64,000 nucleotides of DNA. It comes from Paracoccaceae bacterium (lineage in GTDB: Bacteria; Pseudomonadota; Alphaproteobacteria; Rhodobacterales; Rhodobacteraceae). The position numbers were made by a program, and so were the translations under genes. Location of the stretch: the NCBI GenBank assembly GCA_024227475.1, contig JAAEUI010000335.1, forward strand, positions 1 to 64,000, written 5' to 3'. Below the pieces are notes generated by a model. That model was not told the origin of the DNA and did no database searches. It saw nothing but the letters and a program-made list of their open reading frames with translations. Positions 8,188-16,809 of this stretch are shown here, one piece after another. Within the stretch, counting starts at the first letter, position 1; each line of letters begins with the position of its first letter.

Positions 8188-9537
8188 TTGTTTGATGTCT
8201 CGACGGCCTCGCTGATTATTGTCCTGCTTCTGGGCCTGGTGCTTCTGGGCTTTCATGTCGCTGTGGCACTGGGTGTCACCAGCGCGATCGGCATCTATCT
8301 GGTCACTGGCAAGTTGCGAATTGTCGAGGCAACGTTAGCATCAACTTCCGCCGAAGCCTTGCGTGATTTCACCTTTGCGGTGATCCCCCTTTTCATGTTG
8401 ATGGGCGAATTCATTGGGCGGTCTGGCGCAATCACTGACATCTATGTCGCGATCAACAAGGGTTTGAGGCGCATTCCAGCCCGCCTAGCCATCGCCACCG
8501 TGTTGGGCAACACAGTGTTTTCCTTTGTCACTGGGGTTTCCATCGCTTCGGCCGCGACTTTTTCGCGGATCGCATACCCGGAAATGAAGGCCCATAACTA
8601 TGATCGCGGCTTCTCGCTTGGTGCCATAGCAGGGTCCAGTTGCCTGGGGATGCTAATACCGCCGTCAGTACTCATGATCGTTTGGGGCATTTTAACTGAA
8701 CAATCCATCGGCAGGTTGTTTCTGGCTGGGGTGCTTCCAGGAATCTTGCTTGCCACGCTCTTCATCGTTTACATCATTGCGGTTGCAATCTTGCGTCCTG
8801 ATATCGTTGGAGAAGGGCCAAAGCACGTGGACCCCGATGACATCGATCCAGCGCTTGACACCACCAAGGAGCCGCTGCCTTTGATCCGGTTCCTTACGTC
8901 CACAATCGGCGTTGTTGGCATTATTTCGGCTGTTCTTGGCGGCATCTGGTTTGGTGTTTTCACGCCTACAGAAGGCGCAGGCGCAGGCGCGGCTTTGGCG
9001 CTTATCTTGGCAGTGCTCAAAGGTATGACCTGGCGCGGTTTCATTGATGCTATCTATTCGGTGGGGAAAACGGCAGCCCCGATCCTTATCCTGCTTCTGG
9101 CAGCTGCGCTTTATTCGCGCACATTGGCCATGACGGGCGTGACAACGGCCGTCCGTTCATTCTTCGTCGACAGCGGGATGGAACCTTTGATGGCCCTAGC
9201 GATCATCATTTTGGTCTGGTTCGTCCTTGGAATGATCATCGACTCGATCTCGATCATGCTTCTGACCGTCCCAATCGTAGAACCCGTTGCCCTTGCCTTT
9301 GGCTTTGACCAGCTCAGCTTCGCGATCGTTGGCATCATCGCGATCGAAGCCGGCTTGCTGACACCACCTTTTGGGCTGCTGGTCTACACGGTCAAGGCGG
9401 CCATTCAGGACTCTGAGGTCGGTGTCCAGCGCATCTTTTTATCTTCGATCCCCTATTGGAGTATCATGCTGTTTGCCGTTGTCATGATTATCCTTTTCCC
9501 GCAAATCGCGAACCTTCTTCCGGACGCTTTAATGTAA
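8188..9537 (+). CDS. dctM: TRAP transporter large permease (DctM)
   Basis: A 449-residue polytopic membrane protein with about 12 transmembrane helices, the ion-coupled channel subunit of the TRAP system begun at 6538. Hallmarks include GxxxIPPS in LGMLIPPSVLMIVWG and the repeat-related LLTPPFGLLVYTVK near the C-terminus, both typical of DctM. Translation appears to start at a TTG (8188), the only start codon in this frame before the first helix, preceded by GAGGATCGGA. A loop of about 30 charged residues (near 210-240) is somewhat longer than in minimal DctM proteins. A DUF1330 gene follows after 12 bp. Confidence 0.9.
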   Translation: MFDVSTASLIIVLLLGLVLLGFHVAVALGVTSAIGIYLVTGKLRIVEATLASTSAEALRDFTFAVIPLFMLMGEFIGRSGAITDIYVAINKGLRRIPARLAIATVLGNTVFSFVTGVSIASAATFSRIAYPEMKAHNYDRGFSLGAIAGSSCLGMLIPPSVLMIVWGILTEQSIGRLFLAGVLPGILLATLFIVYIIAVAILRPDIVGEGPKHVDPDDIDPALDTTKEPLPLIRFLTSTIGVVGIISAVLGGIWFGVFTPTEGAGAGAALALILAVLKGMTWRGFIDAIYSVGKTAAPILILLLAAALYSRTLAMTGVTTAVRSFFVDSGMEPLMALAIIILVWFVLGMIIDSISIMLLTVPIVEPVALAFGFDQLSFAIVGIIAIEAGLLTPPFGLLVYTVKAAIQDSEVGVQRIFLSSIPYWSIMLFAVVMIILFPQIANLLPDALM

Positions 9538-9549
9538 GGAGCAACCGCA

Positions 9550-9855
9550 ATGCCCGCCTATTGGCTTGCCCGGTCACGTATCAACGATCCCGTCGCCTAC
9601 AAACGCTACACTGATCAGATCCCCGGAATCATTTCGATGTTTGGCGGCAAGGTCTTGGCCCGTGGCGGCAAATACCAGATCATGGAAGGGCCGGATAAGT
9701 TTCACCGATTTGTGGTGATCGAATTTCATGACCTGGAGACTGGAGTGGCCTGTTTCACGTCACAGGAATACGATACAGCCGCCCGCCATCGCCGGGAAAA
9801 TGGTGCGGGCGAGGTCGAGACCGTCATTTTGGAAGCCGGCGAATTCACAAAGTAG
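9550..9855 (+). CDS. DUF1330 family protein
   Basis: A 101-residue protein starting MPAYWLARSRINDP and carrying the YKRYTDQIPGII, GGKVLARGG and VVIEFHD segments typical of DUF1330, a small dimeric ferredoxin-like alpha/beta fold. Members often accompany catabolic operons, but no reaction is established. AAGGAG lies seven bases ahead of the ATG. Being between dctM (12 bp) and the quinone reductase (21 bp), it is surely cotranscribed with the TRAP operon. Confidence 0.82.
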   Translation: MPAYWLARSRINDPVAYKRYTDQIPGIISMFGGKVLARGGKYQIMEGPDKFHRFVVIEFHDLETGVACFTSQEYDTAARHRRENGAGEVETVILEAGEFTK

Positions 9856-9876
9856 TCGAAAGATAGGAAGAAGATC

Positions 9877-10851
9877 GTGAAAACCACACGTGTCATAGTG
9901 CTTGAACAGGGCGGGCCTGAAGTCATGACCCTCGAAACCACCGACCTAACCGCACCAGCAGCGGGCGAAGTGCAGGTCGAGCAAACAGCCATCGGGCTAA
10001 ACTATATGGACATCTATCAGCGGTCCGGGGCGTACAAACTTGCGCTTCCAAGCCCACTAGGACTAGAGGCCGCCGGGCACGTGTTGTCAGTTGGGCCCGA
10101 AGTCACAGGGTTTTCGGTCGGCAATCGTGTAGCCTATGGTCCTGTTTTGGGCGCATACGCGACGCACCGAAACGTCCCCGCGGAGCGACTTGTCAAAATC
10201 CCCGACGGCATTTCGGATGAGATTGCCGCCGCGGTGCTAATGAAAGGCACGACTGTGGAGTACTTGCTGAACCGGACGCACAAGGTCAGCAAGGACGAAG
10301 ATGTCCTGTTCTGGGCTGCTTCCGGGGGTGTCGGCCAATTGGCTGGTCAATGGGGAACGCATCTAGGCGCGCGGATGATTGGTGTGACGTCAGGGGCAGA
10401 AAATTGCAGGGCAATCCTTGAAGTTGGCTACGCTGAAGCCATCGACCGTACAACTGAAGACGTGTCGGCCCGAGTCAGCGAATTGACTACGGGCAGGGGC
10501 GTCCCAGTGGTCTATGACAGCATCGGCGCCGCCACCTTTGATGACTCGATCAAATGCCTTGCGACCTATGGACTTTTTGTGAGCTTTGGCGCAACAACCG
10601 GTGAGGCACCGCCTGTTCCGCCCGGCCTCTTGCAACACAGCGGATCGCTTTATTTCACTCGTCCCACGCTGGCCGACTATATCAAAGACCGTAGTGACCT
10701 TGTGCATGCTGCCACCGAGGTCTTTCGACTGGTTTTGGAAGGTGTTCTGACCGTCAACATCAACCAGCGGTTTGCGTTGGGCGAAGTTGTGGAGGCCCAC
10801 AGGGAATTGGCGGCTGGAACGACAACCGGTTCAACCATCCTTGTGCCCTAG
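9877..10851 (+). CDS. NADPH:quinone reductase-like MDR (Qor type)
   Basis: A 324-residue zinc-free medium-chain reductase. The N-terminal GroES-like domain has the quinone-reductase signature (GLNYMDIYQRSG), and the NADPH site is AASGGVGQLAGQWG in the middle. The four-Cys structural zinc lobe is absent, as expected for Qor. It likely reduces quinones or activated alkenes with NADPH in the cytosol. A GTG at 9877 with AGGAAGAAG upstream is the start. It is the last intact gene of the 4302 operon; the remains of a carrier gene follow immediately. Confidence 0.85.
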   Translation: MKTTRVIVLEQGGPEVMTLETTDLTAPAAGEVQVEQTAIGLNYMDIYQRSGAYKLALPSPLGLEAAGHVLSVGPEVTGFSVGNRVAYGPVLGAYATHRNVPAERLVKIPDGISDEIAAAVLMKGTTVEYLLNRTHKVSKDEDVLFWAASGGVGQLAGQWGTHLGARMIGVTSGAENCRAILEVGYAEAIDRTTEDVSARVSELTTGRGVPVVYDSIGAATFDDSIKCLATYGLFVSFGATTGEAPPVPPGLLQHSGSLYFTRPTLADYIKDRSDLVHAATEVFRLVLEGVLTVNINQRFALGEVVEAHRELAAGTTTGSTILVP

Positions 10852-10859
10852 AGCCCCAG

Positions 10860-11283
10860 GATGAAGCAATCTGGAAAGCCATCCAGGCGATTTCTGTCGG
10901 TGCCGTGATCGCGTTTGTAACAGTGCTGGCGCTGGTCGAAGGGTCGGTTTTTCATGACTTTTTGCGATCACTGGGTTTCAGATTTGATCTCTCACCTGAC
11001 AACGGCTCCGGCGGCTCCTGCTGTCCTAGCACCACTTGCCGGGGCGATGTCTGAGGCAACGAGCTGGCCCGTTCATACCGTGGCGCTGCCCCAGATCATT
11101 GGCATCTCGCCTCCGTTGCTGTCTTATCAGGCGCCGCCACTGATGATAGCCATTGCACTGGCGTATAATTCAGTTCCGTCTTTGACTCGCATTTGTCTCG
11201 GCCTTGCACATGGTGTCGTATTGATCGGCCTGTCACTGACTTATGCTAGGTGGAGTCTGATCGGGCTTGTTGGTTTGGTTTGA
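10860..11283 (+). pseudogene. remnant of SLC13/DASS-type anion symporter (C-terminal part)
   Basis: Two overlapping plus-strand frames together read like the end of a divalent-anion:Na+ symporter. The first (10860 to about 10985) encodes DEAIWKAIQAISVGAVIAF and a hydrophobic segment. The second (from about 10954) encodes TAPAAPAVLAPLAGAMSEA, then LPQIIGISPPLLSYQAPPL and a last helix, the segment order at the C-terminus of SLC13 carriers. The switch of frame near 10985 and the absence of an N-terminal half indicate a truncated, frameshifted gene. No ribosome site fits either frame. It may be the former transporter of this locus, replaced by the TRAP system. The family assignment rests on pattern only. 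Confidence 0.45.
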
Positions 11284-11311
11284 ATTCTGCGACCAGGGAC
11301 AATTCCCGGAG

Positions 11312-12205
11312 CTAGGATCTGCCGGAATCCTGCTTGAGGACATTTGCCCGCTCAATCGCGAGTATGACCGCCGAATTGTCCAGCTCACCCTCACCCAGGG
11401 CCAGGCTGTCGGCGATAACTTCCAGATACCTCTGCGCCATGGGCAACTCCTGCCCAGCCTTTAGCGCCTGTTCATAGATAAGCCCGAAATCCTTGGCGGA
11501 TTGAGTAACACGCCCCAGCGGTGCAAAATCCCGCGCGACCATTTTCGGACCTTTGGAAGCCATTACCTTGGATGCTGCCGCCGATTGAAGTGCGAGGTCC
11601 AGAAAATCGGCCGGGTCTAATCCCACTGCCTTGGCAAATGTGACGCCTTCGGCAACCGCTGCGCGGGACAGTCCAAGGACCAGATTGATCGCCAACTTCG
11701 CGCGGTTTCCGTTGCCGACCACGCCAACATGGAAATGAGCGCGCGACAATGCCTCAAACACCGGTGCAAGGCCCTCGGCAAGCGTCTTGCTCCCTGCCAC
11801 CAGCATGATTGCATCGCCATCTGCCAGATCAGCGCTGGTCCCAGATATCGGCGCCTCGATAAGATCATAGCCTTTCTTGCCAGCCTCTTCGGCAATTCCG
11901 GGCATCTGGGACGGATCACAGGTGCTGACCGAGATGACCGTCTTTCTGTTGCTGGCCGGAGCTTTATCGATAATCTGCGCAAGCTGATCGGTGCTGAACA
12001 CAGCGCTGATTATGCACTCGGTTTCCCAGATCTGATTGGCCAGAACTGGGTGTCCGCCCAGCGTTTCCAATCGTGCCATGCAGTTTGGGTCGGGGTCAAA
12101 ACCGCGCACAGTCACACCGGCTTCGATTAAACGGCTTGCCAGGGCACCACCGATCAATCCCAAACCGAACAGTCCGATGGACCCGGGCAGACTATTTTTG
12201 TTCAT
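11312..12205 (-). CDS. beta-hydroxyacid dehydrogenase (HIBADH family)
   Basis: A 297-residue NAD(P)-dependent dehydrogenase. The nucleotide motif GLFGLGLIGGALA is at the N-terminus; substrate-site elements are EAPISGTSADLADG and the catalytic Lys in GNRAKLAINL. Relatives oxidise 3-hydroxyisobutyrate, tartronate semialdehyde or similar small acids. Its ATG overlaps the stop of the gene upstream (TAATG at 12203-12207), so translation is coupled to a second family member. The two are divergent paralogues, perhaps acting on successive or stereoisomeric intermediates. Last gene of the gntR-led minus-strand operon. Confidence 0.86.
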   Translation of the reverse strand: MNKNSLPGSIGLFGLGLIGGALASRLIEAGVTVRGFDPDPNCMARLETLGGHPVLANQIWETECIISAVFSTDQLAQIIDKAPASNRKTVISVSTCDPSQMPGIAEEAGKKGYDLIEAPISGTSADLADGDAIMLVAGSKTLAEGLAPVFEALSRAHFHVGVVGNGNRAKLAINLVLGLSRAAVAEGVTFAKAVGLDPADFLDLALQSAAASKVMASKGPKMVARDFAPLGRVTQSAKDFGLIYEQALKAGQELPMAQRYLEVIADSLALGEGELDNSAVILAIERANVLKQDSGRS

Positions 12206-13104
12206 TACTCGACCTCCAAACGATCAATCATCTCTTCATAAAGTGGAAACAGCCACGAAAAATCCGTATCAGAATGGCCAGCGGTCAAAGCCTCGGCCAG
12301 CACTCTGTGCGTCAATGCGCAAAAGGGGACCCGGGCAGTGGTTTCTGCCGCGAAACCCAGTGCAATGCTCAAGTCCTTTTCTAGGTTTGCGATACGAGAA
12401 CGCGCGTTCATTGTGCCGCTGAGGATATCGCGGGGGAAGCGAACTTGGGTCACGAAACTGCGTGCATTGCCAGCGTTCAGTACCTCGACCGCACTGTTCG
12501 GGTCGATCCCCGCGCGTTCCGCGAGTTGCAGGCCTTCACAAGTCGCCAGAAAGCTGCTGTGAAGGATCAGGTTGTGAGCCAGTTTCATCGCCTGGCCAGC
12601 ACCGGCCTCTCCAAGATGAAAGATCTTGGCGGAAATAGCCTCAAGCACCGGGCGGCAAGCAGCCACATGCTTCACTTCGCCACCGATCATCAAGGTCAGC
12701 GTCCCCGTATCGGCCCCTACCGCACCACCGGTCATCGCGGCATCGACATAGGCTAAATCGCGCATAGCGAGATCGGCTGCGAGGGCGCGACCTTGTTCCG
12801 GATCAGATGTGGTCAGATCAACAACGACTTGCCCGGACCGACCTTTCGCTTTGCCCAGGAAAGTCGCGATCTGGGTGGTCGACGGCACGGCAAAAAGCAC
12901 AATATCAGCGCGGTTGAGAAGGACAACAGTTTCAACCTCGGCAACCCGATCAGATAGCCCGGCCTCCAAAAAGGCTTCCGGTCGGGTGTCGGACGCGGCG
13001 ACCAGCATGCTTTTGGCGTCCAGGTTTCGGGCGATCCCACGCCCCATTTGCCCCAAGCCTACCACGGCAGTTCTGGTTGCGTCAGACATTGAACTATCGA
13101 GCAC
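12205..13104 (-). CDS. beta-hydroxyacid dehydrogenase (HIBADH family), second copy
   Basis: A 299-residue homologue of the neighbour, with GLGQMGRGIARNL as the NAD(P) loop, DAAMTGGAVGADTG as the substrate loop and the catalytic Lys in GAGQAMKLAHNL. The start is uncertain: a GTG at 13104 has AAGG at a workable distance, whereas the ATG at 13089 has no clear ribosome site but gives a more typical N-terminus. It lies 26 bp after the Gfo/Idh gene and overlaps the next gene by one base, so it belongs to the same operon. Substrate not determinable. Confidence 0.85.
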   Translation of the reverse strand: MLDSSMSDATRTAVVGLGQMGRGIARNLDAKSMLVAASDTRPEAFLEAGLSDRVAEVETVVLLNRADIVLFAVPSTTQIATFLGKAKGRSGQVVVDLTTSDPEQGRALAADLAMRDLAYVDAAMTGGAVGADTGTLTLMIGGEVKHVAACRPVLEAISAKIFHLGEAGAGQAMKLAHNLILHSSFLATCEGLQLAERAGIDPNSAVEVLNAGNARSFVTQVRFPRDILSGTMNARSRIANLEKDLSIALGFAAETTARVPFCALTHRVLAEALTAGHSDTDFSWLFPLYEEMIDRLEVE

Positions 13105-13130
13105 CGGCGTCGCCTTTCGCTCTTGGGGGG

Positions 13131-14204
13131 TTACTGGGCAGCTTTCAGGTCGGCAAGCTTCGCCAGCGAGAGGTTCGAAAGTGGTAATCCCACCGGGTCA
13201 CCGGTATCGGCCGAAATATCAGCGCCCAGGTAACATTCCATCACCATTCGCGCATGTTCTGGGGCCACCATCGGATCACGATCCAGCAACACCGATTCCA
13301 GAAAATGCAGTGTCTCAGGGCCCATTTGGCCAGCAAACAAGTGATCCACGTGCTCTCCCGGCATTGTCGACATCGGGTACTGCGTGCCATCGGCAACGGT
13401 ATTCAGCCAGTTGTCGCGAGATGTATCGTCCAGGATCAATGCCCCTTCGGTCCCGGTGATTTCGATCCAGGTCCCACAATAATTTGGGTAGCTGGGCGGC
13501 AGGTTCCAGCCGCCACCGATCACTACCAACGTCCCATCGTCCATTGTCACCGTGCTCCACATACAATCGTATGAGCCGTTGATCTCTTTCATGTAGCCAT
13601 ACGCCCCTTGAGAATAGACCTTGACCGGTTTCGCCGGGGCCAGCAGCCAAAACACAAAATCCAGATCATGAGTAGATTCCATCGCGACAGGCGACAGCTT
13701 CACCCGGTTGGCAATTTTTTTGCCCAGGTTGCGTGACAGGTGCCGGCTGACCATGACATTGACCACTTTCCCCAATTTACCTTCTGCAATTGATTTCTTG
13801 GCGTAGGCAATCTTGCTGTTGAACCGCTGCGAGTAACCGATGGTGAATTTCACGTTTTTCACGCGCGAAATGGTAATCAGTTCGTCAGCTTCCCACAATT
13901 CCAGCGCGATCGGTTTTTCCAGCAGCACATGTTTGCCTGCCTTCAGGCAGTCCCGCGCAATCGGATAGTGTGATCCCTCCGGCGTTGTAGAAATATATGC
14001 TACCGTTATGTCGGGATTGGCGATGATATCATGATAATCCAACGTCGCCGTGGCTGGGCTGGTCAGGGCCTTCACTTCTGCCAACCGTTCTGGCTTGATC
14101 TCGCAGATGTGCAATTTGTCTACCAACGCGGATTTGGCTAGCGACTCTGCGCGGATACCGCCGCACCATCCACATCCAATCACAGCAACTTCGACCTGTC
14201 TCAT
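13131..14204 (-). CDS. Gfo/Idh/MocA family oxidoreductase
   Basis: A 357-residue NAD(P)-dependent oxidoreductase of the glucose-fructose/inositol dehydrogenase family. The Rossmann start VAVIGCGWCGGIRAE, the EKPIALE motif containing the catalytic-dyad Lys, and THDLDFVFW in the C-terminal substrate domain are visible. Such enzymes oxidise sugars, inositols or sugar acids. GGAAG stands nine bases before the ATG. It follows the GntR regulator by 64 bp on the same strand and is related to the Gfo/Idh proteins at 17886 and 23075, so the window holds three paralogues. Confidence 0.87.
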   Translation of the reverse strand: MRQVEVAVIGCGWCGGIRAESLAKSALVDKLHICEIKPERLAEVKALTSPATATLDYHDIIANPDITVAYISTTPEGSHYPIARDCLKAGKHVLLEKPIALELWEADELITISRVKNVKFTIGYSQRFNSKIAYAKKSIAEGKLGKVVNVMVSRHLSRNLGKKIANRVKLSPVAMESTHDLDFVFWLLAPAKPVKVYSQGAYGYMKEINGSYDCMWSTVTMDDGTLVVIGGGWNLPPSYPNYCGTWIEITGTEGALILDDTSRDNWLNTVADGTQYPMSTMPGEHVDHLFAGQMGPETLHFLESVLLDRDPMVAPEHARMVMECYLGADISADTGDPVGLPLSNLSLAKLADLKAAQ

Positions 14205-14268
14205 CTGTCATCTTCCGTTCTAACTGTTGGCATATTTGGGAGCCTCTGCCCCGCTCAAATGCTACCGC

Positions 14269-14946
14269 TTAGGTATTAGCTGCCATCGTGGACAAAGTGC
14301 TTTGAAGATGAGTTTGCATAGCCTTGTAGGCTCGGCTCCCATCACGATCCTCCAGAGCAGCGACAATCGCGTCATGCTCATCGAAAGAATGGTAGTCCGG
14401 ACTAGGCGCAACCTCCGGGGTGTTGAGACGGCGCCAGACGACTACGAAACGGACACCGTTCATGATCTTGTGCAGCGCATGCAATAACGAGTTACCGGCT
14501 GCCCCTGCGAGAATATCATGGAATTTGGAATCCATTTCTTCATAGGCAAGCCAGCTTGCAGCACTGCGCATCGAAGTCGCCAGCTTGCGCAGATCACGCA
14601 GTTGACGCGGAGACGAATGCAATGCGGCCATACGGGCCAGTTCCGGCTCGAGTGCCAGTCGGGCCATCATTGCCTCATGCGGGCCGGTGCGCTCTGCGAG
14701 ATCAGCGGTGGTGCCTTCGATCGATTCCGATTTGCGCTGTTTCGGTTTCTTGCAAAGAAATGTCCCGCGCCCAACTTGGCGGGCCAGAATGCCATTTGAT
14801 TCCAGTACCAACAACGTCTTTCGCAATTCAGCTCGGCTGACACCAAGGGTCGTAGAAAGATCACGCTCCGGTGGCAACCGTGCCCCTTCAGACAGATCTG
14901 AGGCAGCGATCCATGTCTTAACTCGCGTCAGTACCTTAGTGGTCAT
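14269..14946 (-). CDS. FadR-subfamily GntR transcriptional regulator
   Basis: A 225-residue regulator. Winged helix-turn-helix spans about 5-66 (GARLPPERDL, LGVSRAELRKTL, GRGTF), followed by an FCD all-helical effector domain (about 85-215) with the metal/ligand residues in MDSKFHD, DEHDAIVAAL and MQTHL. I prefer the ATG at 14946: AAGGA precedes it, and the palindrome TGGTTTACCA at 14947-14956 would then abut the start codon, an obvious autorepression site. The frame is open to an ATG at 14988 (239 residues), which lacks a ribosome site. FCD regulators usually sense carboxylic acids. Predicted targets are its own operon and the divergent operons at 4.0-4.3 kb. Confidence 0.87.
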   Translation of the reverse strand: MTTKVLTRVKTWIAASDLSEGARLPPERDLSTTLGVSRAELRKTLLVLESNGILARQVGRGTFLCKKPKQRKSESIEGTTADLAERTGPHEAMMARLALEPELARMAALHSSPRQLRDLRKLATSMRSAASWLAYEEMDSKFHDILAGAAGNSLLHALHKIMNGVRFVVVWRRLNTPEVAPSPDYHSFDEHDAIVAALEDRDGSRAYKAMQTHLQSTLSTMAANT

Positions 14947-14956
14947 TGGTTTACCA
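14947..14956. promoter_or_regulatory. candidate GntR operator TGGTTTACCA (autoregulatory)
   Basis: ATTGGT-TT-ACCAAAT, the longest palindrome of the set, directly ahead of the preferred gntR start codon at 14946. Bound protein would cover the ribosome site and early transcribed region. Confidence 0.55.
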
Positions 14957-15084
14957 AATCCTTTTCCCCGGACAGACCACTCCGCCATTTTTCAAGCGAA
15001 CAGCCAAGCAAAATAAAAGGTTTTCAATCATCGTTGCAGGGATGTAACAAGATTGCAATCCGTTGATCACACGCCTAGCCATAT

Positions 15085-15094
15085 TGGTCAACCA
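15085..15094. promoter_or_regulatory. candidate GntR operator TGGTCAACCA
   Basis: TGGT-CA-ACCA followed by ATTTTG, the same extension as at 4258-4267. It lies 139 bp upstream of the gntR start and 30 bp past the end of the cupin gene, the likely position of the gntR promoter. Confidence 0.55.
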
Positions 15095-15123
15095 TTTTGT
15101 GAATGTAACTGGATATGCCTATC

Positions 15124-15561
15124 TCATTTTCGTTTTTGAACCGCAGATCGACGTTGTCGAACTTGATCCCGAGGCGACATGTGTGGAACTGTCTCGCCGG
15201 TTTCCGCGAAAGTTCTGGTGACGTTCCGTGCTCCATAAATCCAGAAAATTACCAATTTCCCCGTACCAGTGTTCTTAAAAAAATGCGGAACACCGGCCGG
15301 AACGAATGTGGTGTCCATCGCGCCAAGTTGTATCAGTTGCCCGCCCACAAGGGCATCGGCTTGACCCTCCAGAATCGTTACTTGCTCGGCACAATTATGG
15401 CTGTGCAATGGGGCGGCAGACCCCGGCGGAAACATTGTCGTTCCTGTGGTGAACGGCGCCATTTCCGCAGTATGTTTGCCCACCATCAGTCGCGTTTCCA
15501 CGCCATCGCCTCGTTTGAACGGCACGATCGCTTCGTGTTTCAGCACCACCCCATCAGTCAT
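15124..15561 (-). CDS. cupin-domain protein
   Basis: A 145-residue single-domain cupin. Motif 1 reads PLHSHNCAEQVTILEG (His53, His55, Glu59) and motif 2 VPAGVPHFFKN (His93), giving a full 3-His/1-Glu metal site. The last about 25 residues are basic and probably disordered. Possible roles include sugar-acid isomerisation, oxygenation or effector binding; sequence alone does not decide. AAGGAG precedes the ATG. It is divergent from the dehydrogenase at 15627 across only 65 bp, so the two promoters must share that gap. Confidence 0.82.
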   Translation of the reverse strand: MTDGVVLKHEAIVPFKRGDGVETRLMVGKHTAEMAPFTTGTTMFPPGSAAPLHSHNCAEQVTILEGQADALVGGQLIQLGAMDTTFVPAGVPHFFKNTGTGKLVIFWIYGARNVTRTFAETGETVPHMSPRDQVRQRRSAVQKRK

Positions 15562-15626
15562 AGATTCTCCTTTTCACGACAAGATCGCATCAATCCCCCA
15601 AACACCGCACCAAGGAGCCCACCCTC

Positions 15627-16682
15627 ATGCCGGAAATCGCCCCCCGTGTTAGTAGCACAGCGCTTCAAGCGTTCATCTCCAAATGCCTTGAAGCGACGGG
15701 CATGCCATGGGCAGATACGCAAACCGTCGCAGCCCTTATGACCCAGGCTGATCTCATGGGGCAGGATGCGCACGGCGTATTTCGATTGCCAATGTATACC
15801 CGCCGAATACGCGCTGGTGGAATCAACGTGACGCCTAAAATCAGCCGCGTGCAGGATCGTACCGCCACCGCGCTTGTCGATGGCGACAACGGGCTGGGAC
15901 ATCTCGTCATGTATCACGCCACTCAGCTTGCCATGGAAAAGGCCGAAAAATCCGGTGTGGCATGGGTCGGTGCGCGGCATTCCAACCACGCGGGACCAGC
16001 GTCGCTTTATGCGATGATGCCGCTGAAAAAGGATATGATTGGTCTCTATATTGCCGTTGGCAGCGCGAATCACCTGCCGCCCTGGGGTGGAACTGAAATG
16101 CTGCTCAGTACAAATCCGATTTCCGTTGCGGTGCCGGCAATGAACCGTCCGCCGATCGTGCCGGATATGGTCACGACAGTTGCGGCCTATGGAAAGGTCA
16201 AGACCGCTGCCCAGAGGGGCGAAACCATGCCAGAAGGTTGGATGATGGATCGCAGCGGCGCACCGTTGACCGATCCGGCCCGTGCGGCGGAGGGATTTCT
16301 TTTGCCTATCGGCGGCCCCAAGGGCTATGGGCTTTCGCTCATTTTTGGAGTTCTGGCTGGCACCCTTAATGGCGCGGCCTTCGGGCGCGAGGTCGTCGAC
16401 TTCAACGCAGATTCGACTTCCGTGACCAACACTGGTCATCTTGTCCTTGCCCTCGACATCAAAGCCTTCGCCGATCCAGACGTTTTTCGCACTGGGATCG
16501 ATGCTGTTTGGGACGAGATGAAATCCTCTCCACGGCTTCCGGGTGTTGAGGAAATCCGTCTGCCAGGAGAGCGGTTGCATCGGGTCACGGCCGAACGCAG
16601 CGCCAACGGTATTCCGTTGCCCGTTCCTTTTCGAAGGCAATTGGCGAAACTGGCAGCAGAGCTTGAAATCGATCCACTTTGA
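15627..16682 (+). CDS. malate/L-lactate dehydrogenase family oxidoreductase (Ldh2)
   Basis: A 351-residue member of the Ldh2/YlbC/AllD family, which has a fold unrelated to classical LDH. Characteristic blocks are QADLMGQDAHGVFRLP, GHLVMYHATQLAMEKA, VGARHSNHAGPASLYA (catalytic His) and STNPISVAVPA. Members reduce or oxidise 2-ketoacids such as ureidoglycolate, 2,3-diketogulonate, sulfolactate or pyrroline carboxylate with NAD(P)H. AAGGAG precedes the ATG. It lies alone on the plus strand, divergent from the cupin gene. ComC-type sulfolactate dehydrogenase also belongs to this family, which is worth noting given the SlcC-like gene at 1563, but no other sulfonate gene is seen. Confidence 0.85.
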   Translation: MPEIAPRVSSTALQAFISKCLEATGMPWADTQTVAALMTQADLMGQDAHGVFRLPMYTRRIRAGGINVTPKISRVQDRTATALVDGDNGLGHLVMYHATQLAMEKAEKSGVAWVGARHSNHAGPASLYAMMPLKKDMIGLYIAVGSANHLPPWGGTEMLLSTNPISVAVPAMNRPPIVPDMVTTVAAYGKVKTAAQRGETMPEGWMMDRSGAPLTDPARAAEGFLLPIGGPKGYGLSLIFGVLAGTLNGAAFGREVVDFNADSTSVTNTGHLVLALDIKAFADPDVFRTGIDAVWDEMKSSPRLPGVEEIRLPGERLHRVTAERSANGIPLPVPFRRQLAKLAAELEIDPL

Positions 16683-16809
16683 AACGGTCAAAGTACAAAC
16701 AACCTTCGGACGGGTTCGGGCTGCAGTTTATCCACCCGGGCGGTTTTTTCTGTTTCGGCGAACTGATCTAGCAGGTGCTATCCTTGCGACCCGAGGCGTG
16801 TTCAAAGCG

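Noticed and set aside
16720-16760. Rho-independent terminator after the Ldh2 gene
   Set aside because: A T-run is present (GGTTTTTTCTG), but the preceding CCACCCGGGCGG is nearly self-complementary with no loop, so no proper stem can form.
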